This document shows, piece after piece, positions 1 to 10,632 of a stretch of DNA of 64,000 bases. The translations under genes and the position numbers were made by a program. The notes below the pieces were generated by a model. It was given only the letters and a program-made list of their open reading frames with translations, did no database searches and was not told the origin of the DNA. How positions within the stretch are numbered: position 1 is the stretch's first letter; each line of letters starts with the position of its first letter. The stretch is from Phycomyces nitens (Eukaryota > Mucoromycota > Mucoromycetes > Mucorales > Phycomycetaceae). The DNA lies in contig JAHRBC010000001.1 in NCBI GenBank assembly GCA_022702545.1, forward strand, positions 62,001 through 126,000, written 5' to 3'.

Positions 1-262
1 CCCCTTTCTTTTCCTTTGATTTATATTTCCTTTTTCGTTTGCTTCCCACTGCATTGCACTTGTTCCTTTCGCACTTCTTGATATTACTCCTTTTGTATAC
101 TTCCCGATAGTGCATTTCTCTCTTGATGTTTAGTTTCCTTTTTGTTTTCCTTTCGATTATTTCCTTTTGTGATTATGCCCGAAGAACTGTACACTCTTCT
201 CGATAATCATCATTCAGCATAAGTTATATCTAGATTGTCACTACGTGCACAGTTGTCAATTA

Positions 263-270
263 GTATAAAA
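263..270 (+). promoter_or_regulatory. TATA box of LTR1
   Basis: AGTATAAAAGAGC lies in the LTR, followed about 20 bp later by CAATAAAAT. This is the usual U3/R promoter plus polyadenylation-signal spacing of an LTR. The same pair occurs in the right LTR near 24675. Confidence 0.6.
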
Positions 271-391
271 GAGCTCCATTTTTTATTCAATAAAATATAT
301 TCAGTTTTCTCTCTATTTCTTTTGAACATCATCCCTGAACTTGAGCTATTGTCCTGCGGGAAATACTAAGTTGCACACTGTTAGGATCTAC

Positions 392-545
392 AAGTACTGT
401 CTCATCGTTTGTCTGTTGTCTGTTTGTTCGTTTGTCTGTTTGTCTGTTGTCTGTTTGTCTGTTTGTCCGTTTGTCCGTTTGTCTGTTTGTCCGTTTGTCC
501 GTCGTCTGTTTACCTGTCCGTTTGCCTGTCCGTTTGCCTGTTTAC
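392..545 (+). repeat. GTTTGTCC/GTTTGTCT microsatellite in LTR1
   Basis: Tandem 4/8-bp units (GTTT GTCC, GTTT GTCT, GTTG TCTG). The copy in the right LTR (24818-24990) differs in unit order and number, so the tract has changed since insertion. The cysteine/serine-rich reading frames across it are repeat artefacts. Confidence 0.85.
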
Positions 546-605
546 TGTCTTTATCTATTTCAAGTCCCGTCTGATTGTCAAATTCTTCTTGTTGGATTGT
601 CCTGA

Positions 606-780
606 CACTACGGCGGAAAAAACGGTAGCTAACTACCGTTTTGGTAGCATTACTACCGTTTTTTCCCACCAAAAAAAACGGTAGTAAAGACTCTGTATAA
701 GGCGATTTCGGTAGCTGTTACCGTTTTTTTAGTGCGAAAAAAAAGGGTAGTTATGAGGCAGGAATAGGCACAGCTACCGT
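606..780. repeat. 5' terminal/subterminal GGTAG-CTACC palindrome cluster of CACTA-1
   Basis: About nine copies of GGTAG or its complement CTACC occur in roughly 175 bp, mostly as AACGGTAG or CTACCGTT. They alternate in orientation and could form several short hairpins. CACTA elements are known to carry subterminal binding sites for their TnpA-type protein, so these are candidate protein-binding sites. The cluster recurs at 20835, 29511, 54502 and, inverted, just before 33655. Confidence 0.75.
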
Positions 781-1030
781 TTTTTTATCCAACCAAAATC
801 GTTTCTTTATATACTATAGCTTCTCTTTTATATTACTTTATACACTAGCACCCATTCTTTTTTTACTGCCATTTATTTGAAATAATGATTTATTTTTTAT
901 TATAATTTTGATTTATTTCAAATAATATTAAAATATATATAATAATAATATTGAAACATACCAAAAGCAAATACTATTTAATATTATAAAACGTATATGG
1001 TACAAACCTTTTACTCAAGCTATACACGAT

Positions 1031-1667
1031 GCCAACAACATGTTGTTATGACTTGGATAGCCTTTGGTCTTCATCGATTGCTATAAAAATATTGTGGTCA
1101 GAGAATGAAGCAATCAAATAAACCAAGCATATTGTTTTGGGTAGCATACCAGTATATATTGTGCTTGTTAATCAGCGTGCCGAGCATCTTGTTGTGGATC
1201 ACTGTCATGACTTGGAAGACCTTTGGTCTTCATCAATTGCTATAAAGATATCGTGGTCAGAGAATGAAGCAATCAAATAAACCGAGCCTATTATTTTGGA
1301 TAGCATACCAGTATATATCGTGCTTGTTAATCGGTGTGCCGAGCATCTTGTTGTGGATCATTTTCATGACTTGGATGGTCTTTGGTCTTCATCAATTGCT
1401 ATAAAAATATTGTGGTCAGAGAATGAAGTAATCAAATAAACCGAGCCTATTATTTTGGATAGCATACCAGTATATGTTGTGCTTGTCAATCTGCGTGCCG
1501 AGCATCTTGTTGTGGATCACTGTCGTGACTTGGATGGTCTTTGGTCTTCATCAATTGCTATAAGAATATTGTGGTCAGAGAATGAAGCAATCAAATAAAC
1601 CGAGCATATTGTTTTGGATGGCATACCAGTATATATTGTGCTTGTTAATCGGCGTGCCAAGCATCTC
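1031..1667 (+). repeat. Four tandem copies of a ~160-bp subterminal repeat
   Basis: Units contain ATGACTTGG, CTTTGGTCTTCATC, TGTGGTCAGAGAATGAAG and GCATACCAGTATAT, with period about 159-160 bp. Starts are near 1033, 1189, 1348 and 1507. Copy 2 has three units, copy C two, and copies B and D one each. Confidence 0.85.
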
Positions 1668-2576
1668 TTGAATTAATGTCACTATATGAAGTGTACAAAT
1701 GTAAATACTAGATACGGTAGAAGGAGAATAGAGAATGCGCAATATGATTAATTAAAGAGTGTACACATATTATAATATTCTTACCATAAAAAAGATATTG
1801 CTGTAAAGTCAACTCATAAGATTTAAAACTTATTCAAATATAATGGTAGTTGGCAGAATAAGTACATCATTAAGAAAACAATATGTATATTCTACAGAGA
1901 TTCCCAGGTGGGGAGGTGGGGAACGACAAACTTTGGCGTAATATAGCTATAAAAAATTTTCACCTTTTTTTAGTGCGTGAAAAAATATGAGATGAGTGTT
2001 TCATTCCTTGATTAAAGATAGCAGAGCTAAAGATGTGGTATACAAGATTCCAATCGGATGTTTATCCCATTGACAACCTTACATAATGGAGGGTCATTTA
2101 GTTTTACTTCAAAGAAGTAGAGCAAAGCAAAGAAAAGAAATATAAACTAACCTCGGCGTAATACAGCTCTATAAAAAAAATTCATTTTTTTTGGTGTTTG
2201 AAAACGGGCGAGATGTGTGTTTCATTCCTAGATTAAAAACAACAGAGCTGAAGATGTGGTATACAAAATTCCAATCGGGCATTTATTAAGGTGGCAATCT
2301 TACGTGATGGAGAGTTATTTGATTTTATTTCAAAGGAGAGGTCCAAAGCAATGATAAAACAGGTAAAGGAAAAGAGGAAAAGAAAAAGTGCACTAAAACA
2401 TATACTAAAAATATGAGAGAACCAATAAGAGCAGCCTAAAGAATATTAAAGCCCTAGTCTGTTTCTCTTTGATGAAGGCTCATTGCTTATTCCTAGTGGT
2501 GTAAACCTATATCAAATAGTAGAAATATTATATTAATATTAGATTGAGAATAGATGAGCAACAAAGAAGCTCTAAC
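1668..2576. other. Non-coding CACTA-1 left arm with a diverged ~220-bp duplication
   Basis: I see no gene. Segments 1929-2140 and 2152-2350 are diverged copies of each other: both run through CGTAATA(T/C)AGCT, TGTTTCATTCCT, AGAGCTAAAGATGTGGTATACAA and CAATCGG. The arm is closely conserved in CACTA-1 copies 2, B and C. Confidence 0.65.
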
Positions 2577-3483
2577 TTACAGTACATCTGTCATGATTGG
2601 TGAATCAGCCTCGTCATCAGTTTGAAACACCTCATCTTCCGAAAGAAAAGAACTGCTTGCTCTTTCCTGCTATAACATAATAAAAATATTATATTAATTA
2701 TAATGCATGTTCAAATGTTTGCTAATTAATAAACTTGCCTGGCTGTTCTCTGCCATTTTTCTCTTACGAGTCTGGTTTGCACTCTTAAAGGTGTCTCGGA
2801 GAAGATTCTTGGCACACCACATTCTTTTGCACTTGTAAATGTGGAGGCCAATTTGTCTTGCCCGTCTTTCGAGTAGCAACATGTAGTATTCCTGCTGGCT
2901 CCCAGGAATACTTTTCCATGTCTTGGTAGTTACAGGAAAGTCCTTGTCAATCAGATCGCTTTTGATGGAGCGAGCCAGTGACTTGAGCTGTAGGCGCTTT
3001 GTTGTTACCACATATTCTGGCATAGGGAAGAATTGGGGTAAAATTTGTCCTTCTGGGATCTCTTTGCACTGTGCTTCCCAGTCTTGACGATGGAGCATTT
3101 GAAGAAGCATGTTGTATCGCTTGGTATCATCCTTCCCTTTGAACTCCCCACTTGTATCGATCAGTCGTTTTCCAAGCAGGTCAGGATATTCAGTCAATTG
3201 AGCCCTTTTTACAGACTCGGTTACCCGTTCAAGAGCTAGCAAAAAAAAGCATATATATATATAAATATTAATAAAACGATTGTATATAATTAAGAAATAA
3301 ATAAATCTTACCACTTTGCTCCACAATACTCTGTTGCATTGTGTTTAGTTCTTCATCATTGATCATTGGAGCAAATTGTTTGCTAAACTGATCTTGAAGA
3401 GTACGCAGCATTTGCTTTATTTCAGCAACATCGCGCTCAACTTTTCTGACCGAGTTGATGAGTGTAGTGTTCATATCAGACAT
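2577..3483 (-). CDS. CACTA-1 accessory protein (coiled coil, unknown function)
   Basis: Three exons on the minus strand, 3312-3483, 2739-3235 and 2577-2666, join in frame to about 252 residues. The N-terminal ~55 residues look like a heptad-repeat coiled coil (RKVERDVAEIKQMLRTL). The middle is basic and helical with CKRMWC, ending in a KRKMAE-type nuclear-localisation patch. The C terminus is acidic (SEDEVFQTDDEAD). The first intron is GT-AG; the second uses a GC donor (GCAAGT). The gene is divergent from the transposase and shares a 0.66-kb intergenic region with it. Plant CACTA elements encode a second protein (TnpA) that binds subterminal repeats, so an analogous role is plausible, but I recognise no homologous domain. 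CACTA-2 and CACTA-3 have genes of comparable design. Confidence 0.7.
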
Positions 3484-4147
3484 ATTTTGACGATGAATTT
3501 GTAAGAGGATAATAAATATTGTACCTTATGTCATGCTCGCACATTTATATATCTACTTAAATTTATTATTATTTCGGTGTCTTGGAAAATATGATATAAT
3601 ATTATGACTTACAAGACATGGCTAGGATTACCAAGGCACCTGTCATGACAGTGATAGATTGTCTTATCCAAATTAAGGCTGTCAATAAAAATGACGTTTG
3701 TGCCTAATTTGGTAAATGATCAGATTCTAATGACGTTTAAACTTCATATAAGGAATGTCTACGATATCTTACCATTAAAAATCTGGAGTGCCATTGTCCT
3801 AGCCGTGCCACACTAGCCACACTCATTGATGACAGGTACGTTGATTTTGTAGTCATTGACCAAGAAATGTCTTTGCTGCTATTGCTATTATTAGTCAAAT
3901 AATCTCTTACCTAGTATCGTCATTATTAAACAATAATTGTTTTAACCATTGAATGAGAAATATTTCTATTGTAATCGTCATTATTATCATTACCAGGAGA
4001 ATTGAAAAAAAAAACAAGACAACTGTTTAGTGTAAAGTTCTATGAGTATAAAGGTGTTCTTCATACCTGATTATTGGAATCCAATTCTTCTCGTATTTTT
4101 ATACTTCAAACCATTACCCAACCCACCAATTTACTCTTATTATCAAC
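3484..4147. promoter_or_regulatory. Bidirectional intergenic region between accessory gene and Tnp2
   Basis: 664 bp separate the two divergent start codons. It is AT-rich with several TATA-like stretches. The segment around 3785-3913 is retained in the deleted copies (for example 22915-23035), fused directly to the end of the transposase gene. Confidence 0.4.
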
Positions 4148-7100
4148 ATGTCTTCTTCCAACTCCACCCAGCAGAGAGACAGATTGCCCACACAAGCATA
4201 TGTGTGTACTCAGTGTGGTTTTGACGCTGTCAATTACCAGCAACTCCAAAACCACAAGAGGCTCCACAGAAGTATCGTGGTGTCAAATAGCACCGTTCAA
4301 CACATTTCCGAAGATGTTGAAATGGAAGATGTTGTTGAACATGATATCAACGACATTGAATACATGAGCGATTCAGGTAATAATAAAAATACAATTATGT
4401 CCATTGTTAGCCAAGTTTTTACTCAATAATATACATACCTTTTCTATAGACATTATGGAAGCTGATGAAAACCTTTCGTACAAATGTGGCTGTACTTTCG
4501 ATACCACTGAGGGTAGAGCGCATGTCTACAACAATGGCCAAATTGGGCCAAACACATTTACCAAAGCCGAGCTATTAAGCATCCATCTCTCTCACTTGGT
4601 CGTTCAGCATAAGATAACCAGGGCAGCCTACAGAGATATTGTTAGGTTCGCAAACACACTTATTCGGGATCACGATGAGATTATATTGGGTAAATGATAT
4701 TACTTACTGTTATTTTACTTAACAATCACTGACATGAATTGTATTATTCATTTTCTTTTTAGAACCTGGAGCCAAGATTAGACATGGCGATGTTGTTGAT
4801 GACATGCTCCAGTCAAGGTCTGACATCCGGGGCCATGACTATGATGTGTGCCCAAATGGTTGTAAGCTGTACAACTTGGGCAATGAGCAAGTTGAATGTG
4901 CAGCCTGTGGTGAACAACGGTACAAGCTGAATGACAGTATTGTCAAAGTCCCCATTGCAACAATGAAGATCCTCTCCATTGGGGATGTTCTGGCAAAAAT
5001 GCTTGCCAATTCTGAGACCAGAGAGCTCCTCCACCATAGAGCCAACAGAGAATCACGTGCTGGCGAGATAAGTGATATCTTTGATGGTGAGAACTATCAG
5101 CAGCTAATGAGACAAGGCATGTTCTCCAGTCCCGACGACATTGCCTTGGGCCTTTACACCGATGGTTTTGTCAACCAGAAAAAAGGCAAAGCCTCATATA
5201 CCATCATTCATTTAATCATTTTCAACATCGATCCATCCATAAGGTAATTAATATTTTAAACAAACAAAATACTAATTAAAAGCTTAGATATACCACCCCA
5301 TACCTCATACAACTCGCCATTTTGCCTGGTCCTAAAAAACCATCCGATTTGGATTCATTTTTAATACCCATCATAAATGAGCTAAAGGACCTCGAAGTTC
5401 ATGGCCTCATTGTAAAGCACAATGGGGCTGAAATATGCCGATCAAAAGTTCACTTGCTGCTCGCGTCTGGAGACATCCCTGCAGTTGCAGACATGGCCCA
5501 TCTTGGGTCACATAGCAGTCTGTTTGGTTGCCGTATTTGCGAGACCAAGGGAAAACCAGCAGATAACAGAAGGCATGGAGTATACTTTGACGACAGCTCT
5601 GCTCCTCTAAGACCTGTTGAAGATTTTTATACCAGCAACCCTGTAAGTATATGAATATTCAATTAATCATTCTTTTTATACTAAATAATTATTTATAATA
5701 GATCAAAAATATATACCAGCCAAGTCTCTTTACCGAGCTCGCAACATTTTCAGGTTCATCATTTTTTGCATTAGATGAACTGCATTTAATTGCAAGAGGA
5801 ATCGGCAAACACCTCTTTGAACTTATATCCGTCGCTCAATCTAAAGACAAAATTTTTTACTATACCCAAGAAGACAATACCCAGTCAGCAGACAATTACC
5901 CTTTTTATATACCCAGATCTGACTTGGAGACCATTGGCAACTGCATTTCCAACTCTAGGCAGTTTATACCCGTTTCATTCCAAGGCAGCTTCGACAATAT
6001 ATTCCAGAAAATAGATGGCACTCGTGCAGTAGATTGGCTCGATTTCCTCCTTTACATTATACCCACAGTTGTCGTCCCCTATTTACCAAGCAGAGCTGCA
6101 AAAATTGCCGTCTTGTCCTTGGTAAAAGGGTGTGCACTTGCATTACAATGGTCCCTCACATATACCCTGATCGACGAAATGGAGAGGTATGTCAAACAAA
6201 AGTGAATCATTACTTTTATTTAACATTTATTATTACCTTTTTTTCAATAGGCATTTCAAAGACTGGCATGCATTCCTATTATACCAAGTTCATCAAAAGA
6301 CACTATCTCGTAGTGTCTTCCGACCAGTCCAGCATTATCTCATCCATATACCCCATATAATAAGACGCCAGGGCCCTCTAAGAAGTTATTCTACCAGATC
6401 GATGGAGAGGATTATTGGCGTCTATTCCAAGCTCATTAGGTCAAAGTCCAAAGGCGGGCGAAATGCCAGCTTACTCGTAGAACGATTTGCGATCCACAGA
6501 TATATCCATACAGCCATCGATCTTCATAACCATACCAGCATCATTCATCCTCATACCTACAACGAATCAAGTTTCATAAATATACCCAACGATGAAAGTG
6601 GTGCTCAGCTATGGGAACCATTTCATCGTAATACCCAGTTGCTTGATGATACTATTGAAGACATAAACAGCAACATTGTGAGAAATGCGTTGCTCAGATA
6701 TTATACCCGAAATACCACCACATATACCACTGAGATCGCTGACTCATCAATTGTTGTTGCTTCCCGCCTTTGGAAAGACTCTACAGTGTACTCTTCATCC
6801 ATATATCGAAAAATGAAAAACGAGACCAGCCGCGGTAACCATCATATCATGTTTACTTGTACATATAAAAAGTAAGTATTGGTATTAGTCAAAATACAAA
6901 GTAAAGATTGCTCACATTCTTAAATCTTCATCTAGTCATCGCAATATACCCATCCAAAGCTGGCTCGTTGGCACTGTAGAGTTTTATTTTCAACATAAAG
7001 ATACCCATGGCATAACACATTTTTTGGCATTTGTTGATGTCATGAAGGAGCATACCACAGCGGCACATGACTTTTCCGTCCCAATTGTGAAGAAGAGACG

Positions 7101-7284
7101 AACTGATACCCTGAATGGACATATACCCCCACCAACTTTCGCCGTCATCAACGTAGATGATATCATCCATCAAGTTGGTCTCATTCAATACCCACCAAAC
7201 AGCAATCAATTTTTTGTGATTGCGCCATATTTTGTTTTTAATACCAACTTACGTATCACCAAGGGTAACCTATCAATCCTATAA
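4148..7284 (+). CDS. Tnp2-family CACTA transposase (CACTA-1)
   Basis: Seven exons (4148-4376, 4450-4689, 4763-5243, 5288-5642, 5702-6186, 6251-6871, 6936-7284) join in frame to 919 residues, with short GT-AG introns. The N terminus has a C2H2-like finger (CTQCGF...NHKRLH), then an acidic stretch and a second Cys cluster (CPNGC...CAACG). The core shows the Tnp2 hallmark LPGPKKPSD, then GDIPAVADM and GCRICETKG, and later LDELHLIARG, which matches the D-x-MHN block of the other two transposases. The protein should bind and cut the CACTA ends. Exons 5-7 are unusually rich in ATACC. Their product is clearly diverged from the remnants in copies 2 and C, although the element ends are nearly identical. 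Confidence 0.88.
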
Positions 7285-7335
7285 TCATTCTCTTATTTTG
7301 TCACCCAAATATTTAATACCAAATAAAACAGTGGC

Positions 7336-7960
7336 TAATAATGTCAAAAACAAAAAATTGGTTTCAAAAAATAGTAGTTATGTTACCGTTTCATTTACAC
7401 AGGACAAAAATTATTTTTCTCAAAAATGCGCAACATCTTTAACACCAAATAAAATCCTCATTTCAATAAACAACGTTGCCTAAAAACTTACGAGCCCTTT
7501 CTATGGTACTACAACTACCTCATTGTCAGATGAAAAGACATTCCATGCAACTTTTATGAATCGGGATCGATGACATTACCTTTCAACCACAATCTGCGGA
7601 GATAAAGTGCTCTAATAAATATTAATATCATATAAAATAAAATAAAATGGCTAATAATATCAAAAACAAAAAATTGTTTCAAAAAACGGTAGTTATGCTA
7701 CCGTTTTGTTCACACAGGCGAAAAATTATTTTTCTCAAAAATGCGCAACATCTTTAACACCAAATAAAATCCTCATTTCAATAAACAACGTTGTCTAAAA
7801 ACTTACGAGCCCTTTCTATGGTACTACAACTACCTCATTGCCTGATGAAAAGACATTCCATGCGACTTTTATGATTCAGGATCGATGACATTACCTTTCA
7901 ACCACAATCTGCGGAGATAAAGTGCTCTAAAATCATAAAAAACGGTAGTTATGCTACCGT
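7336..7960 (+). repeat. 3' subterminal tandem repeat, two ~318-bp units
   Basis: Units begin AATAATGTCAAAAACAAAAA (7336) and AATAATATCAAAAACAAAAA (7654). Each has an ACGGTAGTTATGCTACCGTTTT-like palindrome, TGCGCAACATC, CCCTTTCTATGGTACTAC and TTACCTTTCAACC. Copies 2 and C also hold two units. Confidence 0.85.
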
Positions 7961-7997
7961 TTTTGGCACAGCTACCGGTCTTTCCGCCGTAGTGTGA

Positions 7998-8076
7998 GCG
8001 AAATCACAAGAATACAATATATATTATTTATATATTCTGACCTGTTGCACCACACACCATAACTCAACACGCGTCA
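7998..8076 (+). repeat. LTR1, left copy, second part
   Basis: Continues LTR1 after CACTA-1 copy 1 and ends in ACACGCGTCA, matching 25127 in the right copy. Confidence 0.88.
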
Positions 8077-8077
8077 G

Positions 8078-8094
8078 TGGAGGTCGTGCCGAGG
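8078..8094 (+). promoter_or_regulatory. Primer-binding site of element A
   Basis: TGGAGGTCGTGCCGAGG starts one base after the LTR end. It begins with TGG, the complement of the CCA end of a tRNA. Element B has the same sequence at 48529. I cannot name the tRNA from this alone. Confidence 0.8.
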
Positions 8095-8189
8095 AAATTC
8101 AATAACCATAACGTGTTGAGCATCCTTTAAACCAATTATACCAAGAAAACCCTTTTTATTTTTTTAAAAAAAAACCTTATCTACCGAAA

Positions 8190-9011
8190 ATGACCACAAG
8201 TTCCAAGTTCCTGGCTCCTCCCAAAACATTCACTGGTTCCGGAAGACCTGACCCCCTCTCATGGCTCCAGCACATGGACCGAATCCGACGTGCGGTCGGA
8301 ATGTCCGATGAGGAAGCTCTCCTGGTTGCTGCCACACACTTTAAGGGGAACGCCATGCGATGGTGGAACATATACGAGCAGAAAATCTCCAAGTGGGAAG
8401 ATTTCGAGAGAGTGTTTAAGAAACAATTCATTTCACGACATCTGGAGGATGCCTGGTGGAATGAATTAGATACCATCAAGCAACTGCCTGGTCAAACGGT
8501 TGACGACCTGGTACTTCGTCTTGGTGAGCTGTTTTCATACCTGGGAATCCATAATGAGCAGCAGAAGATTCGTGTTTTCCTTCGTGCAGTCAATAACCAA
8601 ATTGGTTATATCCTGGAGCAACAAGGAACACCCGGGAAGATGGACGAAGCCGCAGCCTTGGCCCGTAAAATCGAGTTGGTTGAAGACAAATATCATCACC
8701 CCTACCAAGCTGGAAACTGACAGGAGCCCCAGAACAATTGGCGTGCCCCACCCTCCACAGTTTCTGAGTACCCAGAATCGTTCCATTCCACGTTGAGTCA
8801 GCTAGTAAGAGGGATCAACGCTATTCAGATCCAGTTACAGGATGCCACACCAACTCCTGCTCCTCCTCCTCCTCCACCAGTGCCTGCACCGGTTCACCAC
8901 CAGAGACCTGCTTTCACCTGCTTCGAGTGTGGCCAAGAAGGCCATAGGAAGATAAACTGTCCGCTGTTGCAGCAAGCTGGACCATTGGGAAAAGCCAACG
9001 GGCGACAATAA
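8190..9011 (+). pseudogene. gag: gag of element A (one internal TGA)
   Basis: The frame from ATG 8190 to TAA 9009-9011 would give 273 codons, with one in-frame TGA at 8718-8720. The N-terminal part is a retrotransposon Gag capsid-type domain (DPLSWLQHMDRI, AATHFKGNAMRWW, FISRHLEDAWWNEL). A proline-rich linker follows, then a CCHC zinc knuckle (CFECGQEGHRKINC) near the C terminus. It corresponds along its length to gag of element B (48581-49399), which has no stop, so the TGA is probably a mutation. Gag would form the particle and package the RNA. The pol frame lies at -1 relative to gag. Confidence 0.85.
8987..8993 (+). promoter_or_regulatory. Candidate -1 frameshift heptamer GGGAAAA
   Basis: In gag frame the codons are TTG GGA AAA, giving G GGA AAA, an exact X XXY YYZ slippery heptamer, 15 nt before the gag stop. 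The pol frame (-1) is open through this point. Confidence 0.6.
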
Positions 9012-10616
9012 CGAGGGATGTCGTCGCCCCCAAAACTAAAGTCAATCCCTCAAACCCAGTAAATGTTGTACAGAGCGCAGCGGTTTATGCCGCTGAGAAA
9101 AGAGCACCAAGGAAAAAACCAGTAAATGAACCGATCAGCCGAAAAGGAAAGGAGATCGAAAGGGATAGTAGAACGCTACCTCCTCTGCAGCCCAGTCAGA
9201 GAACTCCTCTCCCCAACGGACCGTATCTACAACCAACGAATCCTTACCAAGGGCCTAGGAATCCCTATGAAGGACCAAGTGGTTACAACACAGCTCAGAT
9301 CACACCGCCCAACCCCAGCATACCCCAAGCTGAACCGATGGAAGGTGTGACCCAAGGAACCAAAAGGAAAGCAAGGCGGAATCCGCCTAGGTATCTGCCT
9401 GTAGAAGTCAAGAAGAAAGATTTCTGGAACCGTCTCCAGAATCTCGATTCCAGTTTGACTATGGCCGATTGGTTGTCCTTGGACAAGAACGCGAAAACTG
9501 ATGTCAGGGATGGACTCCGTTATCTTTCCCGCCGAAAGGCCCAGGGAACTGGAGCTGCCAAGGTCAACATGGTTGAGCGTGAGTCCGGATCAGAGTTCTC
9601 TGATTCAAACATGGATACTGGTACGACTACCGGTGAAGATGAGAACAGTGAGGATTGGGACGTGGGATCCCTTTTTGCCACACACGATCAAGACTCCTTC
9701 GACAATAGCTCAATTGTTGAAACCGAGTACGATAGTGATGATACGGAGTACGACTATAAGTACAATTACAAGCAACTAGCCCACAGCCAGCCACTAAAGG
9801 CCCCGATTATGATTAATGGGGAGGTGATCGAAGCAATATTTGACTCAGGGGCTAGCGTATCAGTCATAAGCAAGGCATTGGCCGATAGACTCCATCTCAC
9901 TCCCAACGGCGACAAGTTGCCCATCTCTTCTCTCGATGGTATTCCACATAAACCATGCGAGATAACCGTGGACGTTCCAGTAAGAGTATGCGGGAAGTTG
10001 AGGCCCGAAACCATGTGCATCCAAGACAGCAATGCCAACAAAGATCTCTGTCTGTTGGGTATGACCTGGTGCCACGCATACAACATCCAGCTCAGGTTGC
10101 AAGACTCCACCATTGTCATACCAGTAAAGTATGGTGCTAGTTTTGTCGAACTACGAGGAAGGTCTGAGGACCAGTTTGATAAGCAGTCGAGATACCCTGG
10201 TGTATTCTCGGTGACCATAAGACAAGCTGAGTCTATAACAAGCCGGGAGTTGGATATGAGCAAGGGTGAGCCACTATTTAACTATGATGAGGAAGTTATG
10301 TCAGCAAGCAGTGACGAAGAGGAAATGCCTGAAGAAATCAAGACCTTGGTGGAAGAAAATGCAGATGCGTTTGTGGAAAACGCGGGTCTAGGCCGTATCT
10401 CGATATTGTCACACGAGATACCAACTACAAGCAGTGTTCCTATAAGGTCGCGGCCATATAGACTGACATGGGAAGAGGAAGAAGCTCTTGGAAAAGAAGT
10501 GAGCCAATTGCTGGAGCTCGGTCTGATTAGACCATCCCGTGGTATATGGACCTCGCCAGTCTTTTTTGTTAAGAAGAGGGACAACACCCTACGATTGGTA
10601 GTGGATTACCGCCGCT
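8994..10616 (+). CDS. pol: pol of element A, part 1: linker, protease, start of RT
   Basis: The -1 frame relative to gag is open from the slippery site to 10616. It begins after the gag overlap (ITRDVVAP), passes a proline-rich linker, then a retropepsin domain with the active-site motif FDSGASVSVIS near 9840. An RT N-terminal region follows (LIRPSRGIWTSPVFFVKK, LRLVVDYRR). CACTA-2 interrupts the gene exactly after VVDYRR, and the frame resumes at 17690 with LNQITTKDAFPLP. Removing CACTA-2 with one GCT copy restores the gene without a frameshift, so the insertion is recent relative to the element. Confidence 0.88.
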
Positions 10617-10632
10617 CACTGCAAAAGAAGGG

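Larger units (their letters stand above)
1..605 (+). repeat. LTR1, left copy, first part
   Basis: Nearly identical to 20605-20834 joined to 24643 onward. It contains a TATA box, an AATAAA-type signal and a GTTTGTCC/GTTTGTCT microsatellite. It is interrupted at 605 by CACTA-1 copy 1 and resumes at 7998. Confidence 0.88.
606..7994 (+). mobile_element. CACTA-1 copy 1, full length (7,389 bp)
   Basis: The ends are CACTACGGCGGAAAAAACGG and, at the right, CCTTCCGCCGTAGTG-type sequence. TGA is duplicated at 603-605 and 7995-7997. The empty site is visible in the other LTR1 copy (about 25045), where TCCTGAGCGAAATC is uninterrupted. CACTA termini with a 3-bp duplication define the EnSpm/CACTA superfamily. 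It carries two genes: a Tnp2 transposase on + (4148-7284) and an accessory gene on - (2577-3483), transcribed divergently. This is the only CACTA-1 copy here with a complete transposase gene. Confidence 0.95.

Noticed and set aside
341..684. Overlapping Cys/Ser/Val-rich reading frames on both strands
   Set aside because: They are produced by the GTTTGTCC microsatellite in LTR1 (also at 24753-25121) and have no start context or conservation beyond the repeat.
9766..10263. Long antisense frames opposite pol, the integrases and the Tnp2 exons
   Set aside because: They are mirror frames of strongly coding sequence with no motifs of their own.
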